From positions 3,534,001 to 3,598,000 of the forward strand of contig NZ_CP102173.1 of the NCBI RefSeq assembly GCF_024584515.1: a stretch of DNA of 64,000 nucleotides. Direction: 5' to 3'. The notes under the pieces were generated by a model. It had not been told where the DNA came from. It saw only the letters and a program-made list of their open reading frames with translations, and searched no databases. The DNA is from Aeromicrobium wangtongii. GTDB taxonomy: Bacteria > Actinomycetota > Actinomycetes > Propionibacteriales > Nocardioidaceae. The stretch's first letter is position 1; each line of letters opens with the position of its first letter. Below, piece after piece: positions 25,221 through 33,651 of the stretch. Position numbers and translations under genes: made by a program.

Positions 25221-26432
25221 ATGGACATCGATGTCGACCTGGTCCGGCGCGACCTGGCCCAGCTCGTCAACTTCCCGAGCATCGGCGGATCCGATGCCGA
25301 GATCGCCGTCCAGCGCTGGTGCGCCTCGACCCTGACCGGCCTCGGCATGACGGTCGACCAGTGGAAGATCGACCTCGACGCGCTGCGGGCTGACCCGGAG
25401 TACCCGGGTGAGGAGGTCGAGCGCGACGAGGCGTGGGGCGTGGTCGGCACATCGGCCGCCGGCACCCCGGCGCTGATCCTCAACGGACACGTGGACGTCG
25501 TGCCGCCGGGCGATCCGGCGGCATGGACCGGCTCCGACCCGTGGCACGTCCACGAGGTCGACGGCCGATGGTTCGGTCGCGGGGTCTGCGACATGAAGGG
25601 CGGTGTCGTGGCCATCATCGCCGCGGCCCGGGCCGTCAGCGACGTCCAGCTGTCCCGGCCGTTCGCGGTGCACACCGTGATCGGCGAGGAGGACGGCGGC
25701 ATCGGCTCGTTCGCGACGCTGCGGCGCGGGCACACCGGGGACGCCTGCGTCATCGCCGAGCCGACTGCGGGCCAGGTCGTGGCCGCCAACGCGGGATCGT
25801 TGACATTTCGCATCGAGGTGCACGGACGCTCCGCCCACGGCTCGATGCGCACGACGGGGTACAGCGCGATCAGCGCCTTCGAGGTCGTCCACCGGGCGCT
25901 CGGCCGGCTCGAGGACGTCCGCAACCAGGCGCCGCCTGCCCCGTTCGGCCCGCTCCCGTGGCCCATCAGCGTCGGCATCGTGCGGGCCGGCGAGTGGGCC
26001 AGTACCGTGCCCGATCTGCTGATCGCCGAGGGACGGTACGGCGTCATGCCGGGCGAGTCGTTCGCGGATGCCAAGGCCGCCTTCGAGGAGGCTGTCGCGG
26101 ACGCCGTCGCGTCCGATGCCCGGCTGGCCGAGAACCCGCCGACCGTCACCTGGCCCGGCGGTCACTTCGCCGCCGGACGCCTCCCCGAGGGGCACCCGCT
26201 CGGCGACGAGGCGACCGCGGCCGTGGTCGCCGCCGGACAGCCGCGGCCGCAGCTGATCGGCGCACCGTACGGCTCGGACCTGCGACAGTACGCCGCGGCG
26301 GGCATCCCGACCGTCCAGTACGGCCCCGGCGACATCGCCGACGCCCACGCCCTCGGGGAGAACGTCGCCATCGCCGACGTCATCGCAGCCGCCCGCGCCT
26401 ACGCCGAGCTGATCCTCGCCCGCTGCCGCTAG
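25221..26432 (+). CDS. M20-family metallopeptidase (ArgE/DapE-like)
   Basis: A 403-residue zinc-dependent amidohydrolase. The metal ligands and catalytic residues are in LNGHVDVVP (near 88), the GVCDMKGGVVA bridging Asp region (near 121), the EEDGG base (near 156) and CVIAEPTAG (near 180); the dimerisation insert starts at VHGRSAHGSMRTTG. These enzymes deacylate amino acids or cleave dipeptides; the closest look is acetylornithine deacetylase/succinyl-diaminopimelate desuccinylase-like, but substrate cannot be assigned. ATG 25221 has AAGACT six bases upstream. It is convergent with the metallophosphoesterase gene. Confidence 0.88.
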   Translation: MDIDVDLVRRDLAQLVNFPSIGGSDAEIAVQRWCASTLTGLGMTVDQWKIDLDALRADPEYPGEEVERDEAWGVVGTSAAGTPALILNGHVDVVPPGDPAAWTGSDPWHVHEVDGRWFGRGVCDMKGGVVAIIAAARAVSDVQLSRPFAVHTVIGEEDGGIGSFATLRRGHTGDACVIAEPTAGQVVAANAGSLTFRIEVHGRSAHGSMRTTGYSAISAFEVVHRALGRLEDVRNQAPPAPFGPLPWPISVGIVRAGEWASTVPDLLIAEGRYGVMPGESFADAKAAFEEAVADAVASDARLAENPPTVTWPGGHFAAGRLPEGHPLGDEATAAVVAAGQPRPQLIGAPYGSDLRQYAAAGIPTVQYGPGDIADAHALGENVAIADVIAAARAYAELILARCR

Positions 26433-26443
26433 CCCGGCGGCGG

Positions 26444-27988
26444 TCAGCGGGGGGACGTCTCGACGGGGACGTAGTCCGCGACGGTGACGATGCCTCCGGG
26501 CTCGAAGCTGACCGGCTGGAGCCCGACTGGGCGGCCGTCCGCGAAGGTGACGATCGTGACCTGGGCGGTCCGGCGCAGCTTGCTGCCCAGGGCGAAGGCG
26601 TAGACGGCGCCGCCGGTGGAGGCCGTCGTCAGCGTCGTGGTGGTGCGGCCGTTCGCACCGGCCACCACCTCGGGGCCGACCGTCCGGTGCAGGTGGCCCG
26701 ACAGCACCAGGTCGGCGCAGCCGGATGCCGCGGCCTGCTTGCCGGACGACGGGCTGTGCACCGCGACGACGCTGACGTCGCCGGCCTCGCAGGTCGCAGC
26801 GGTGAGCTCCTCGTCCTGCTTGCGGATCGCGGCCGAGTTCGCCTTCGGATCGCCGCTGTAGCCGGCGGTCAGTCCTGAGCTGCGCGGATCGCTGCTGCCG
26901 ATGAACCGGATGCCGGCGACCGTGACGGGCTTGCCGTCCAGGACGGTGAATCCCTTGTCCTTCATCTGCCGGCTCACGGTGCCACCGGTGTCGTGGTTGC
27001 CGGCGACCGAGACGATGTCGAAGTCGCGGAACTCGCGCGCCAGCGAGTTGATGCTGAACGACTCCCAGCTGGCGCCGTTGGACGTGTCGTCGCCCAGGTC
27101 GATCAGCAGCTTGGCGCCGGCCCGGTCGGCGATCGCGCGAGCCACCGGGTCCATGCCGATGTTGTCGTGGCGGTCGGTCACGACCAGCGCGGTCGTCTCG
27201 CCCTCCTCGGGGGTGCGGACCACAGCGGTCCTCGCCGTCTCCTCCAGCGTCCCGTAGAAGGACACCGACGTCCGGTAGGTCTCCAGCGCACCCTCCACGA
27301 GGGCCTTGCTGCCGGACGTCGACGCGCCCTGGACGATCTCGACCCGGTCGAGGACGGGATCAGCCGGCAGGAGCGGGAACACCGACCCGATCGGCACCCA
27401 GGCCGCGTCGCGGGACTGGGGTCGCTCGGGGACAGCGACCAGGACGAGGGCCGCGGCGGTCACGACACCGACGCTCGCGGCGCCGACGAGCTGACGCCGC
27501 TGCGGGTGCCGGGCAGCGACCCAGATCGCCCGCCGGCGTGCCCGGCCGATCGCCCACCACCCCACCATCGCACCCACGACGGCGAGCGCGCCCGCACCGA
27601 CGCCGCGCATCGCCGCGTCCGCGAGCATCGACACCAAGGAGGACCGGACGGCGGCGATCTCGCCCTGCGGCTGGGAGGCGATGACCGCATCGCGCGCGAT
27701 GAGCTCGTTGAGCTCGGAGATGTCGCTGTCGCCGAGGCGGATGTCGACGCCGATGCCCAGCGGCGCGTCCGCGGGGAGGCGGATCTGCGGGATCAGCGTC
27801 CCGAAGTCGATGCGGGCATAGCCGTCGAAGGTCGGCTTGACGACCGCGTCGTGCGCGCCGATGACGATCGAGCGCTCACTGTGCACGAACGTCGAGTACG
27901 CCGTCGGCAGCGCGACGGCCACGCCCAGGACGACCAGCAGGACGATCTTCAGGGCGCGCGCCGCCACGGCATGTGAGCCAGGGGTCAT
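26444..27988 (-). CDS. Membrane-anchored calcineurin-like metallophosphoesterase
   Basis: A 514-residue protein. An N-terminal transmembrane helix (about 13-35), a 95-residue external segment, and two more helices near 125-147 and 165-187 precede a metallophosphoesterase domain from about 260: TDRHDNIGM, IDLGDDTSNG, VAGNHDTGG, VAVHSPS and LSGHLHRTVG supply the Asp/His metal ligands in family order. The domain is probably outside the cytoplasm. Substrate unknown. It overlaps the HelD-like gene by four bases (ATGA), so it is expressed from that gene's promoter. Confidence 0.86.
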   Translation of the reverse strand: MTPGSHAVAARALKIVLLVVLGVAVALPTAYSTFVHSERSIVIGAHDAVVKPTFDGYARIDFGTLIPQIRLPADAPLGIGVDIRLGDSDISELNELIARDAVIASQPQGEIAAVRSSLVSMLADAAMRGVGAGALAVVGAMVGWWAIGRARRRAIWVAARHPQRRQLVGAASVGVVTAAALVLVAVPERPQSRDAAWVPIGSVFPLLPADPVLDRVEIVQGASTSGSKALVEGALETYRTSVSFYGTLEETARTAVVRTPEEGETTALVVTDRHDNIGMDPVARAIADRAGAKLLIDLGDDTSNGASWESFSINSLAREFRDFDIVSVAGNHDTGGTVSRQMKDKGFTVLDGKPVTVAGIRFIGSSDPRSSGLTAGYSGDPKANSAAIRKQDEELTAATCEAGDVSVVAVHSPSSGKQAAASGCADLVLSGHLHRTVGPEVVAGANGRTTTTLTTASTGGAVYAFALGSKLRRTAQVTIVTFADGRPVGLQPVSFEPGGIVTVADYVPVETSPR

Positions 27989-30096
27989 GCGATCCGGTTG
28001 CTCCAGCGATCGGTCGTGCCCACCGTGGTGAGCAGCTGGGTCGCGCGGGTCAGCACGACGTACAACGTGCGCCAGCCGGCGCTGGACTCGTCGGTGATGG
28101 CGTCCGGCTCGACCACGACGACGGCGTCGAACTCCAGGCCCTTGGTGTCCAGGCCGTCGAGGACCCGCAGCCGGTCGGGGTGCTCGGCCAGCAGATCGGC
28201 CAGGTCGTCCCGGAGGCGGTCGACCGCTGCGCGGGCCGCGACGATCGCCACGGTTCCCTCGACCCGGTCGAGGACCTCCAGCGCGCTCGCCCGCGCGGTG
28301 TCCACGAGGTCCGCCGGCGGCACGACGAGCTGCTTGGGCTGCTCGCCCGTGCGCCGCACGGCATCGGCCAGGTCCGGATCGGGGACGCCGATCGCGGCGA
28401 CCTTGGCGGCGAGATCGTAGATCTCCGCGGAGTTCCGGTAGTTGGTCGAGAGCCGGAACGCGTGCTCGGGCTTTCCGTCGAGGGCGTCCTTGCGGGCGGC
28501 CGCCGACTCCAGCGGGTGCGGCCACGAGGACTGCGCCTCGTCGCCGACGATCGTCCAGCTGGCGTGCCGCCCGCGGCGGCCCAGCATGCGCCACTGCATC
28601 GGCGACAGATCCTGCGCCTCGTCGACCAGCACGTGCGCGAAGCCGTCGTCCTCGATGCTCTGGGTCGTCCGGTTGCGGTCTACGCGGTCCTCACGCTCAC
28701 GGCGCTCGAAGCTCATGAGCTGCTTGGGTGCGTCGTCATCGTCGTCGTTGGCCTCGGGGACCTCGCCCACGAGGTAGCGCAGCTCGTCGATCAGCGGGAC
28801 GTCCTGGATGCTCGGCTCGCCGGCGACCCACGACGCCTTCAGGGCGGCGATCTCGGCGCGGCTGAACGTGCCGTTCGACAGCTCGTCGACCAGGTCCGGC
28901 AGGGTGCGCCAGATCTCGATGGGCTCGACCGGCGGCCACCACTGCTCGACGAAGTCGATGAAGCGGTCGTCGGTCGTGACGATCTCGACGAAGTCCTCGC
29001 GGCCCTTCTCCAGCGCCCGCTCGCCGCGCACCTGACGCCACAGCGCGTCGACGAGGACTGCCGGGACCTGGGCGTACGCGCGGTTGCGCCGGGCGTTGGA
29101 CAGCAGCTGGCGACGGATCTTGTCCAGCTGCTGGGGCTGCAGGCGCAGGACGTCGTCCTTGTAGAAGTAGCGGAACTCCGTCGGCGAGCCGGCCAGCGGC
29201 GCGGCTGCGGCGCGCTTGAGGAAGCCCGTCATCCGCGACGATCCCTTGGCGGCAGCTGCGACCGGCTCGTCGTGGCGACCGGCGCGGATGCCGTCCACGA
29301 CCTCACCGAGCGAGCGGAGCGTCACGCTGGTCTCACCGAGGCTGGGCAGCACGCGCTCGATGTAGTTCATGAAGACGTTCGACGGGCCGACGACCAGCAC
29401 GCCACCGGACTCGAAGCGCCGGCGGTCGGTGTACAGCAGGTAGGCCGCACGGTGCAGCGCGACGACCGTCTTGCCGGTTCCCGGGCCACCGCCGATCGTG
29501 GTGGCGCCGCGGCCCGGCGCGCGGATGGCCTCGTCCTGCTCCTTCTGGATCGTGGCCACGACCGAGTGCATGGAGGTGTCCCGGGCGCGGGTCAGGCTGG
29601 CGAGCAGGGCGCCCTCGCCGACGATCACCATGTCGTCGGGCGCGTTGTCGGCGTCCAGCAGATCGTCCTCGACGCCGATGACCTGGTCGTTGGCGCACCG
29701 CAGCACGCGGCGCCGGACGACGCCGGCCGGCTCCTGGGCAGTTGCCTGGTAGAACACCGCGGCGGCCGGGGCCCGCCAGTCGATCAGCAGGATCTCGCGA
29801 TCGGCGTCACGGACGCCGATGCGTCCGATGTACCGGGAATCGCCGTCCAGCATGTTGAGGCGACCGAACACCAGCCCGTCGTGCGCCGCGTTGAGCGCAG
29901 AGAGCCGCTTGGTCGCCTGGTAGACCATCGCGTCACGCTCGACGAGACCGCCTTCATTGCCGACGTGACCGCGCGCCATTCCCTCGACCACCAGGGACTG
30001 CGCAACCTTGGCGGATGCGTCGAGTCGCTCGTAGACCGTGTCGACGTACGACTGCTCGGCCTCGATCTCGCGCTGTTCCGCGTTGTGTGAGCTCAC
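27985..30096 (-). CDS. HelD-like superfamily 1 helicase (RNA polymerase recycling factor type)
   Basis: A 703-residue UvrD/Rep-type ATPase. Walker A is TTIGGGPGTGKTVVALHR near residue 205, motif II is VLVDEAQDLSPMQWRML near 505, motif III GDEAQSSWP and a conserved ending TLYVVLTRATQLL. An N-terminal region of about 90 residues is predicted helical, as in HelD, which inserts into the RNA polymerase secondary channel and removes stalled polymerase; actinobacterial relatives can protect against rifamycins. Starting at GTG 30096 with AAGGAG eight bases upstream. Homology to HelD rather than to a DNA-repair UvrD rests on the N-terminus, length and lack of a 2B-type extension. Confidence 0.85.
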   Translation of the reverse strand: MSSHNAEQREIEAEQSYVDTVYERLDASAKVAQSLVVEGMARGHVGNEGGLVERDAMVYQATKRLSALNAAHDGLVFGRLNMLDGDSRYIGRIGVRDADREILLIDWRAPAAAVFYQATAQEPAGVVRRRVLRCANDQVIGVEDDLLDADNAPDDMVIVGEGALLASLTRARDTSMHSVVATIQKEQDEAIRAPGRGATTIGGGPGTGKTVVALHRAAYLLYTDRRRFESGGVLVVGPSNVFMNYIERVLPSLGETSVTLRSLGEVVDGIRAGRHDEPVAAAAKGSSRMTGFLKRAAAAPLAGSPTEFRYFYKDDVLRLQPQQLDKIRRQLLSNARRNRAYAQVPAVLVDALWRQVRGERALEKGREDFVEIVTTDDRFIDFVEQWWPPVEPIEIWRTLPDLVDELSNGTFSRAEIAALKASWVAGEPSIQDVPLIDELRYLVGEVPEANDDDDDAPKQLMSFERREREDRVDRNRTTQSIEDDGFAHVLVDEAQDLSPMQWRMLGRRGRHASWTIVGDEAQSSWPHPLESAAARKDALDGKPEHAFRLSTNYRNSAEIYDLAAKVAAIGVPDPDLADAVRRTGEQPKQLVVPPADLVDTARASALEVLDRVEGTVAIVAARAAVDRLRDDLADLLAEHPDRLRVLDGLDTKGLEFDAVVVVEPDAITDESSAGWRTLYVVLTRATQLLTTVGTTDRWSNRIA

Positions 30097-30136
30097 CCCA
30101 CTCCTTCACCTTCTGGGAGAACTCACAAGTCTATTG

Positions 30137-30158
30137 CCTGCCGAAAATATTCCGCAGG
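30137..30158. promoter_or_regulatory. AT-rich imperfect palindrome between helD-like gene and secreted protein gene
   Basis: A 22-base near-palindrome with outer arms CCTGC and GCAGG and a centre of AAAATATT, 18 of 22 positions symmetric. It lies 41 bases upstream of the divergent HelD-like gene in a 284-base intergenic region and is unusually AT-rich for this genome. An operator is plausible. Confidence 0.4.
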
Positions 30159-30290
30159 CGGATGAGGCCGCGCGTCACGTCTCTCCGGCCCCGACTGCGG
30201 TCGCGTCCTTCGGACATCGTGCCTACCGTGGAAGACCAGGACGTTCTACCCGCACCGACGTCATGCGCCGGACGCCTGTTTACACAGACC

Positions 30291-30365
30291 TAAGTCCTGG
30301 GTCAGGATGACGTCCGGGCCCTATCTGCCGGGACTGGTCCCTCAGTCCGTCGGGACTTAAGTCCT
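30291..30365 (+). promoter_or_regulatory. Structured 5' leader with alternative pairings before the secreted protein gene
   Basis: TAAGTCC at 30291 can pair with GGACTTA at 30353, closing a domain of about 55 bases that contains GGGACTGGTCCC (30330-30341) and GGACTG/CAGTCC. The same GGACTTA also forms the perfect 12-base palindrome GGACTTAAGTCC (30353-30364) directly before the AAGGAG ribosome site. Mutually exclusive helices of this kind suggest an RNA switch, or a repeated operator. Confidence 0.45.
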
Positions 30366-30380
30366 AAGGAGTTGTTTCTC

Positions 30381-31256
30381 GTGCGAAAGACCCTCGTCCT
30401 TCTCATCGCGTCTGTCGTGGTCCTCGGGCTGGTCAGTCCTGCTGAGGCGGCCAAGAAGTCGGGCAAGAAGAGCTTCTCGGTGTCGCTGAGCCCCAAGCCG
30501 ACCGGAACGCAGAAGAAGTACAACGACACCAGCCTGGACCTCTCCTCGCGCCATGCCCCGGTCAACACCCGCACGACGATCCGCGGCAAGGTCAAGGGCG
30601 GCAAGGTCAAGGGCAAGAAGGTCGCCATCTACGTGACCAACATGAACACCCAGGCGCGCAAGCGCACGTTCCTGGGCTCGGCCAAGATCGGCAAGGGCGG
30701 CTACTTCACCAAGCGGTTCGCGCCCAGCAAGGGCCACGCGGGGAGGTACAAGATCCAGATCGTGAAGAAGGCCGGCAGCGGACGTCGCGCCAAGACCAAG
30801 ACCTTCTACATCCGGGTCTACGAGTGGGTCAGCCTGTCGAGGTTCTACGACGCCGCCGCCAGCACGCCGGGGCTCGCGCGGGCCGACAAGGAACCCGTGG
30901 GATCGCGCACCAATGAGCGGTGGAGCGTCTCGTACGCACTGCCCGGCGCATCGACCGCGGTCTTCAACCCTGCCGGGTACGGATGCGTCCGGTTCAACCT
31001 CAAGCTGGGGGTGTCGACGGCCTCCCGGGTGGACGCCGCCGCGTACACGGTGGCTCAGCCGGGCCGGCTGCTCATGGCGGGGACCAAGACCCGCGGGGGA
31101 GGCTTCGACGAGCCGTCGCGAGCCACGTCCGAGAGGATCGACCCGAACCTGCCGCTGACGGTCTCCAACGTCGGCGACCCCGGGTCCCGATTGATCCTGG
31201 GCCTGCCGAAGATGGCGTGCCTGCGGCCCTACAAGGTGGCGCCCGCGCCCCGGTGA
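30381..31256 (+). CDS. Secreted lysine-rich protein with Ig-like domain
   Basis: A 291-residue exported protein. The Sec signal peptide spans residues 1-24 and ends in AEA. Residues 25-150 are lysine-rich and predicted beta, with an Ig-like segment (TTIRGKVKGG, KVAIYVTN, YKIQIVKK). From about 155 a separate domain has a single cysteine pair (GYGCVRFNLKLG and KMACLRPYK) and may resemble a carbohydrate-binding NPCBM-type fold, but this is a weak impression. GTG 30381 is chosen because AAGGAG (30366-30371) lies nine bases before it, while the upstream TTG 30372 directly abuts the ribosome site. No function is claimed. Confidence 0.75.
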   Translation: MRKTLVLLIASVVVLGLVSPAEAAKKSGKKSFSVSLSPKPTGTQKKYNDTSLDLSSRHAPVNTRTTIRGKVKGGKVKGKKVAIYVTNMNTQARKRTFLGSAKIGKGGYFTKRFAPSKGHAGRYKIQIVKKAGSGRRAKTKTFYIRVYEWVSLSRFYDAAASTPGLARADKEPVGSRTNERWSVSYALPGASTAVFNPAGYGCVRFNLKLGVSTASRVDAAAYTVAQPGRLLMAGTKTRGGGFDEPSRATSERIDPNLPLTVSNVGDPGSRLILGLPKMACLRPYKVAPAPR

Positions 31257-31263
31257 GGGAAGC

Positions 31264-32043
31264 TCAGCCCGCGTCGAGGATCCGCCGCAGGAACTGACGC
31301 GTGCGCTCCTCCTGCGGGTCCCCGATGACCTGGGCGCAGGTGCCCCGCTCGACGACGACCCCGCCGTCCAGGAACAAGGCCTGATCGGCGACCTGCTCGG
31401 CGAAGCGGATCTCGTGCGTGACGATGATCGTCGTCCAGCCCTCGCTGGCCAGGTCCTTGATGACCGAGAGGACCTCGCCGACCAGCTCCGGGTCCAGCGC
31501 CGACGTGGGCTCGTCGAACAGGACGACCTTGGGCTTGAGCGCCAGCGCGCGGGCGATGCCGACCCGCTGCTGCTGCCCGCCGGACAGCTGGAAGGGATGC
31601 TGACCGGCCTTCTCGATGAGGCCGACCTGGTCCAGCAGCTCGAGGGCGTCGGCGATCGCCTCCTCGCGGGGACGCTTCTGCACCTGGACGGGCCCCTCGA
31701 TGACGTTCTCCAGCACCGTCTTGTGCGGGAACAGGTTGTGCGACTGGAAGACCATCCCGCTCTGCGCCCGCAGCCGCGCCGTCTGCTCGCGGGCCGCCTT
31801 GCCGCGCGCCGGGAGGGTCGCGAAGTCGACCTCGACGTCACCGATGCGCACGGTGCCGGAGTCCGGCGTCTCCAGCACATTCAGCGAGCGAAGGATCGTG
31901 GTCTTGCCGGAGCCGGACGGGCCGAGCAGGACCGTCGTGGTGCCCGCGTCGACGGTGAAGTCGATGCCGCGCAGGACGTGGTTGTCGCCGAAGGCCTTCT
32001 CGAGCCCGCGGACGTCGACGAGGGGTGCGGTGGGGTCGGTCAT
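31264..32043 (-). CDS. Polar amino acid ABC transporter, ATP-binding protein (GlnQ-like)
   Basis: A 259-residue ABC ATPase. Walker A GPSGSGKTT near 40, Q-loop VFQSHNLFPHKTVLENVI, the signature LSGGQQQRVGIARAL near 150, Walker B VVLFDEPTSALDPE and the switch His in IVTHEIRFA. The sequence HNLFPHKTVLEN and length are typical of the polar amino acid (glutamine/glutamate/cystine) uptake family. It overlaps the fused binding protein-permease gene by four bases and completes a two-gene uptake system. Confidence 0.92.
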   Translation of the reverse strand: MTDPTAPLVDVRGLEKAFGDNHVLRGIDFTVDAGTTTVLLGPSGSGKTTILRSLNVLETPDSGTVRIGDVEVDFATLPARGKAAREQTARLRAQSGMVFQSHNLFPHKTVLENVIEGPVQVQKRPREEAIADALELLDQVGLIEKAGQHPFQLSGGQQQRVGIARALALKPKVVLFDEPTSALDPELVGEVLSVIKDLASEGWTTIIVTHEIRFAEQVADQALFLDGGVVVERGTCAQVIGDPQEERTRQFLRRILDAG

Positions 32044-33512
32044 CTGGCCACGAACCTGTCCAGTCGGGTCTCGATCCTGCGCTGACCGGCAGCCAGCAGG
32101 GCGCAGACGACCCAGTAGTACAACGCGGCCGTCAGGTACAGCGGGAAGAAGGTCTGCGCCGCCGATGCGGCGATCTGGGCCTCGCGGAACAGCTCGGTGA
32201 CCAGCACGACCGACAGCAGCGAGGTGTCCTTGAGCAGGGAGATCAGCGTGTTCGACAGCGGCGGGACGGCGGTGCGGGCGGCCTGCGGGAACACGATCCG
32301 GCGCAGCGCCTGCCAGTAGCCCATCCCAATCGTCGCCGCCGCCTCGAACTGCCCCTTGGGCACCGAGAGGATCGCCGAACGGACGATCTCGGCGGCGTAC
32401 CCGCCGACGTTCAGGCTCAGCGCCAGCACCGCGGACGGCCACGGCGGCAGGTCGAGGCCCAGCTCGGGCAGGCCGTAGAAGACGATGAACAGCTGCACCA
32501 GCAGCGGGGTGCCGCGGATGACCGAGATGTAGACGCGGGCGATCGCGCTGAGGATCCGGCTGCCGGAGATGTTGGCCAGGGCCGCCGCCACCGCCAGCAC
32601 CAGGCCCAGTGCGAAGCTGATGATCGTGATCGGGATCGTGGCGATCAGCAGCGCGCGGAACATCGGCCAGGCGGCGTCCTTGATGATGTCGGCGTCGCTG
32701 CGGGTGGCCCGGCCACCGGACAGATCGGCCTGGCCGGAGTTCTGCACCGACACGTCGATCTTGAAGTACTTCTGGGAGATCTTGGCCAGCGTCCCGTCCG
32801 CCTTGAGCGCCGCGATGGCGTCATCGGCCTGCTTGAGCAGCTGGCGCTCGTCCTTGCGGAAGACCAGCTTCTGCTGGCTGACCTCGTCGCCGGCGGTGCC
32901 GACGATCTCGATGTCGTCCGAGCCCGTGGTGTTGAGGTAGTCCAGCGCCGCCAGGTTGTCGTTGATCAGGGCGTCGACCCGTCCCTGCACCACGAGCGCC
33001 GCCGCCTGGGCGAATCCCTCGACGCCCTCGACCTTCGCCCCGGCCTTGCGGGCCAGCTCGGCGTAGTTGGTGGTCAGCGACTGCGCGGTCGTCTTGCCCT
33101 TGAGGTCCGACAGCTTCGTGATGCCCTTGGTGCCGGTCTTCACCACGATGACGCCACGCGAGTACGTGTAGGTGTCCGACAGCCCGTACCGCGCCTCGCG
33201 CTCGGGGTTGTCGGTGACCTGGTTGGCGATGACGTCGATGCGGTCGGCGTCCAGGGCGGCGAAGATCGCGTCGAATGTGGTCTCGACGAACTTCAGCCGC
33301 CATCCCGCCTTCTTCGCGACGGCCTTGATGACCTCGACGTCGTACCCGGTGAGCTTGTTGCTGCCCGACTCGTGGAACGAGAACGGCGGGTACGTGCCCT
33401 CCGTCCCGACGCGGACGAGGGGGCGGTTGTCCTCCGCGGCGACCGCCGACCCCGCCGGCACCACGACAAGGGTCACCAGCAGGAGTGCCAGCACCTTCAG
33501 CACGCGCCGCAT
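32040..33512 (-). CDS. Polar amino acid ABC transporter, fused substrate-binding protein and permease
   Basis: A 490-residue fusion. Signal peptide 1-28; residues 35-260 are a family 3 solute-binding domain (VGTEGTYPPFSFHESGSNKLTGYDVEV, SDTYTYSRGVIVVK); residues 285-485 are the permease with about five helices and the EAA-type loop (AAATIGMGYWQALRRIVFPQA). The ligand is probably an amino acid such as glutamine, glutamate or cystine. ATG 33512 has a GAGAGGG site upstream and gives a complete signal peptide. Such fusions occur in several Gram-positive lineages, and here replace the usual three-gene layout. Confidence 0.9.
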   Translation of the reverse strand: MRRVLKVLALLLVTLVVVPAGSAVAAEDNRPLVRVGTEGTYPPFSFHESGSNKLTGYDVEVIKAVAKKAGWRLKFVETTFDAIFAALDADRIDVIANQVTDNPEREARYGLSDTYTYSRGVIVVKTGTKGITKLSDLKGKTTAQSLTTNYAELARKAGAKVEGVEGFAQAAALVVQGRVDALINDNLAALDYLNTTGSDDIEIVGTAGDEVSQQKLVFRKDERQLLKQADDAIAALKADGTLAKISQKYFKIDVSVQNSGQADLSGGRATRSDADIIKDAAWPMFRALLIATIPITIISFALGLVLAVAAALANISGSRILSAIARVYISVIRGTPLLVQLFIVFYGLPELGLDLPPWPSAVLALSLNVGGYAAEIVRSAILSVPKGQFEAAATIGMGYWQALRRIVFPQAARTAVPPLSNTLISLLKDTSLLSVVLVTELFREAQIAASAAQTFFPLYLTAALYYWVVCALLAAGQRRIETRLDRFVAR

Positions 33513-33604
33513 CGGGACCCTCTCGTGTGTGTGGTCCGACGCTACGGCGGTGGGGGTCGTCCCGCACCCCGCGCCCCAGGCGTCCACCATCCGGACGCGC
33601 ATCA

Positions 33605-33635
33605 GGGCCCCGGGACGACCAGCGTCCCGGGGCCC
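33605..33635 (-). terminator. Strong hairpin terminator downstream of the secreted Ig-like gene
   Basis: Perfect 13-base-pair stem (GGGCCCCGGGACG with its complement) and a five-base loop, just after the stop of the minus-strand gene at 33652 and before the ABC transporter gene on the same strand. No U-tract. Confidence 0.82.
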
Positions 33636-33651
33636 GTCACCGGTGCACGTC

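Noticed and set aside
23193-30090. Long + strand open frames at 23193-25200 and 27973-30090
   Set aside because: Antisense shadows of trpEG and the HelD-like gene; no motifs and composition typical of shadow frames.
30097-30290. Rifamycin-associated element or c-di-AMP riboswitch upstream of the HelD-like gene and the secreted gene
   Set aside because: No match to either consensus that I could see on both strands.
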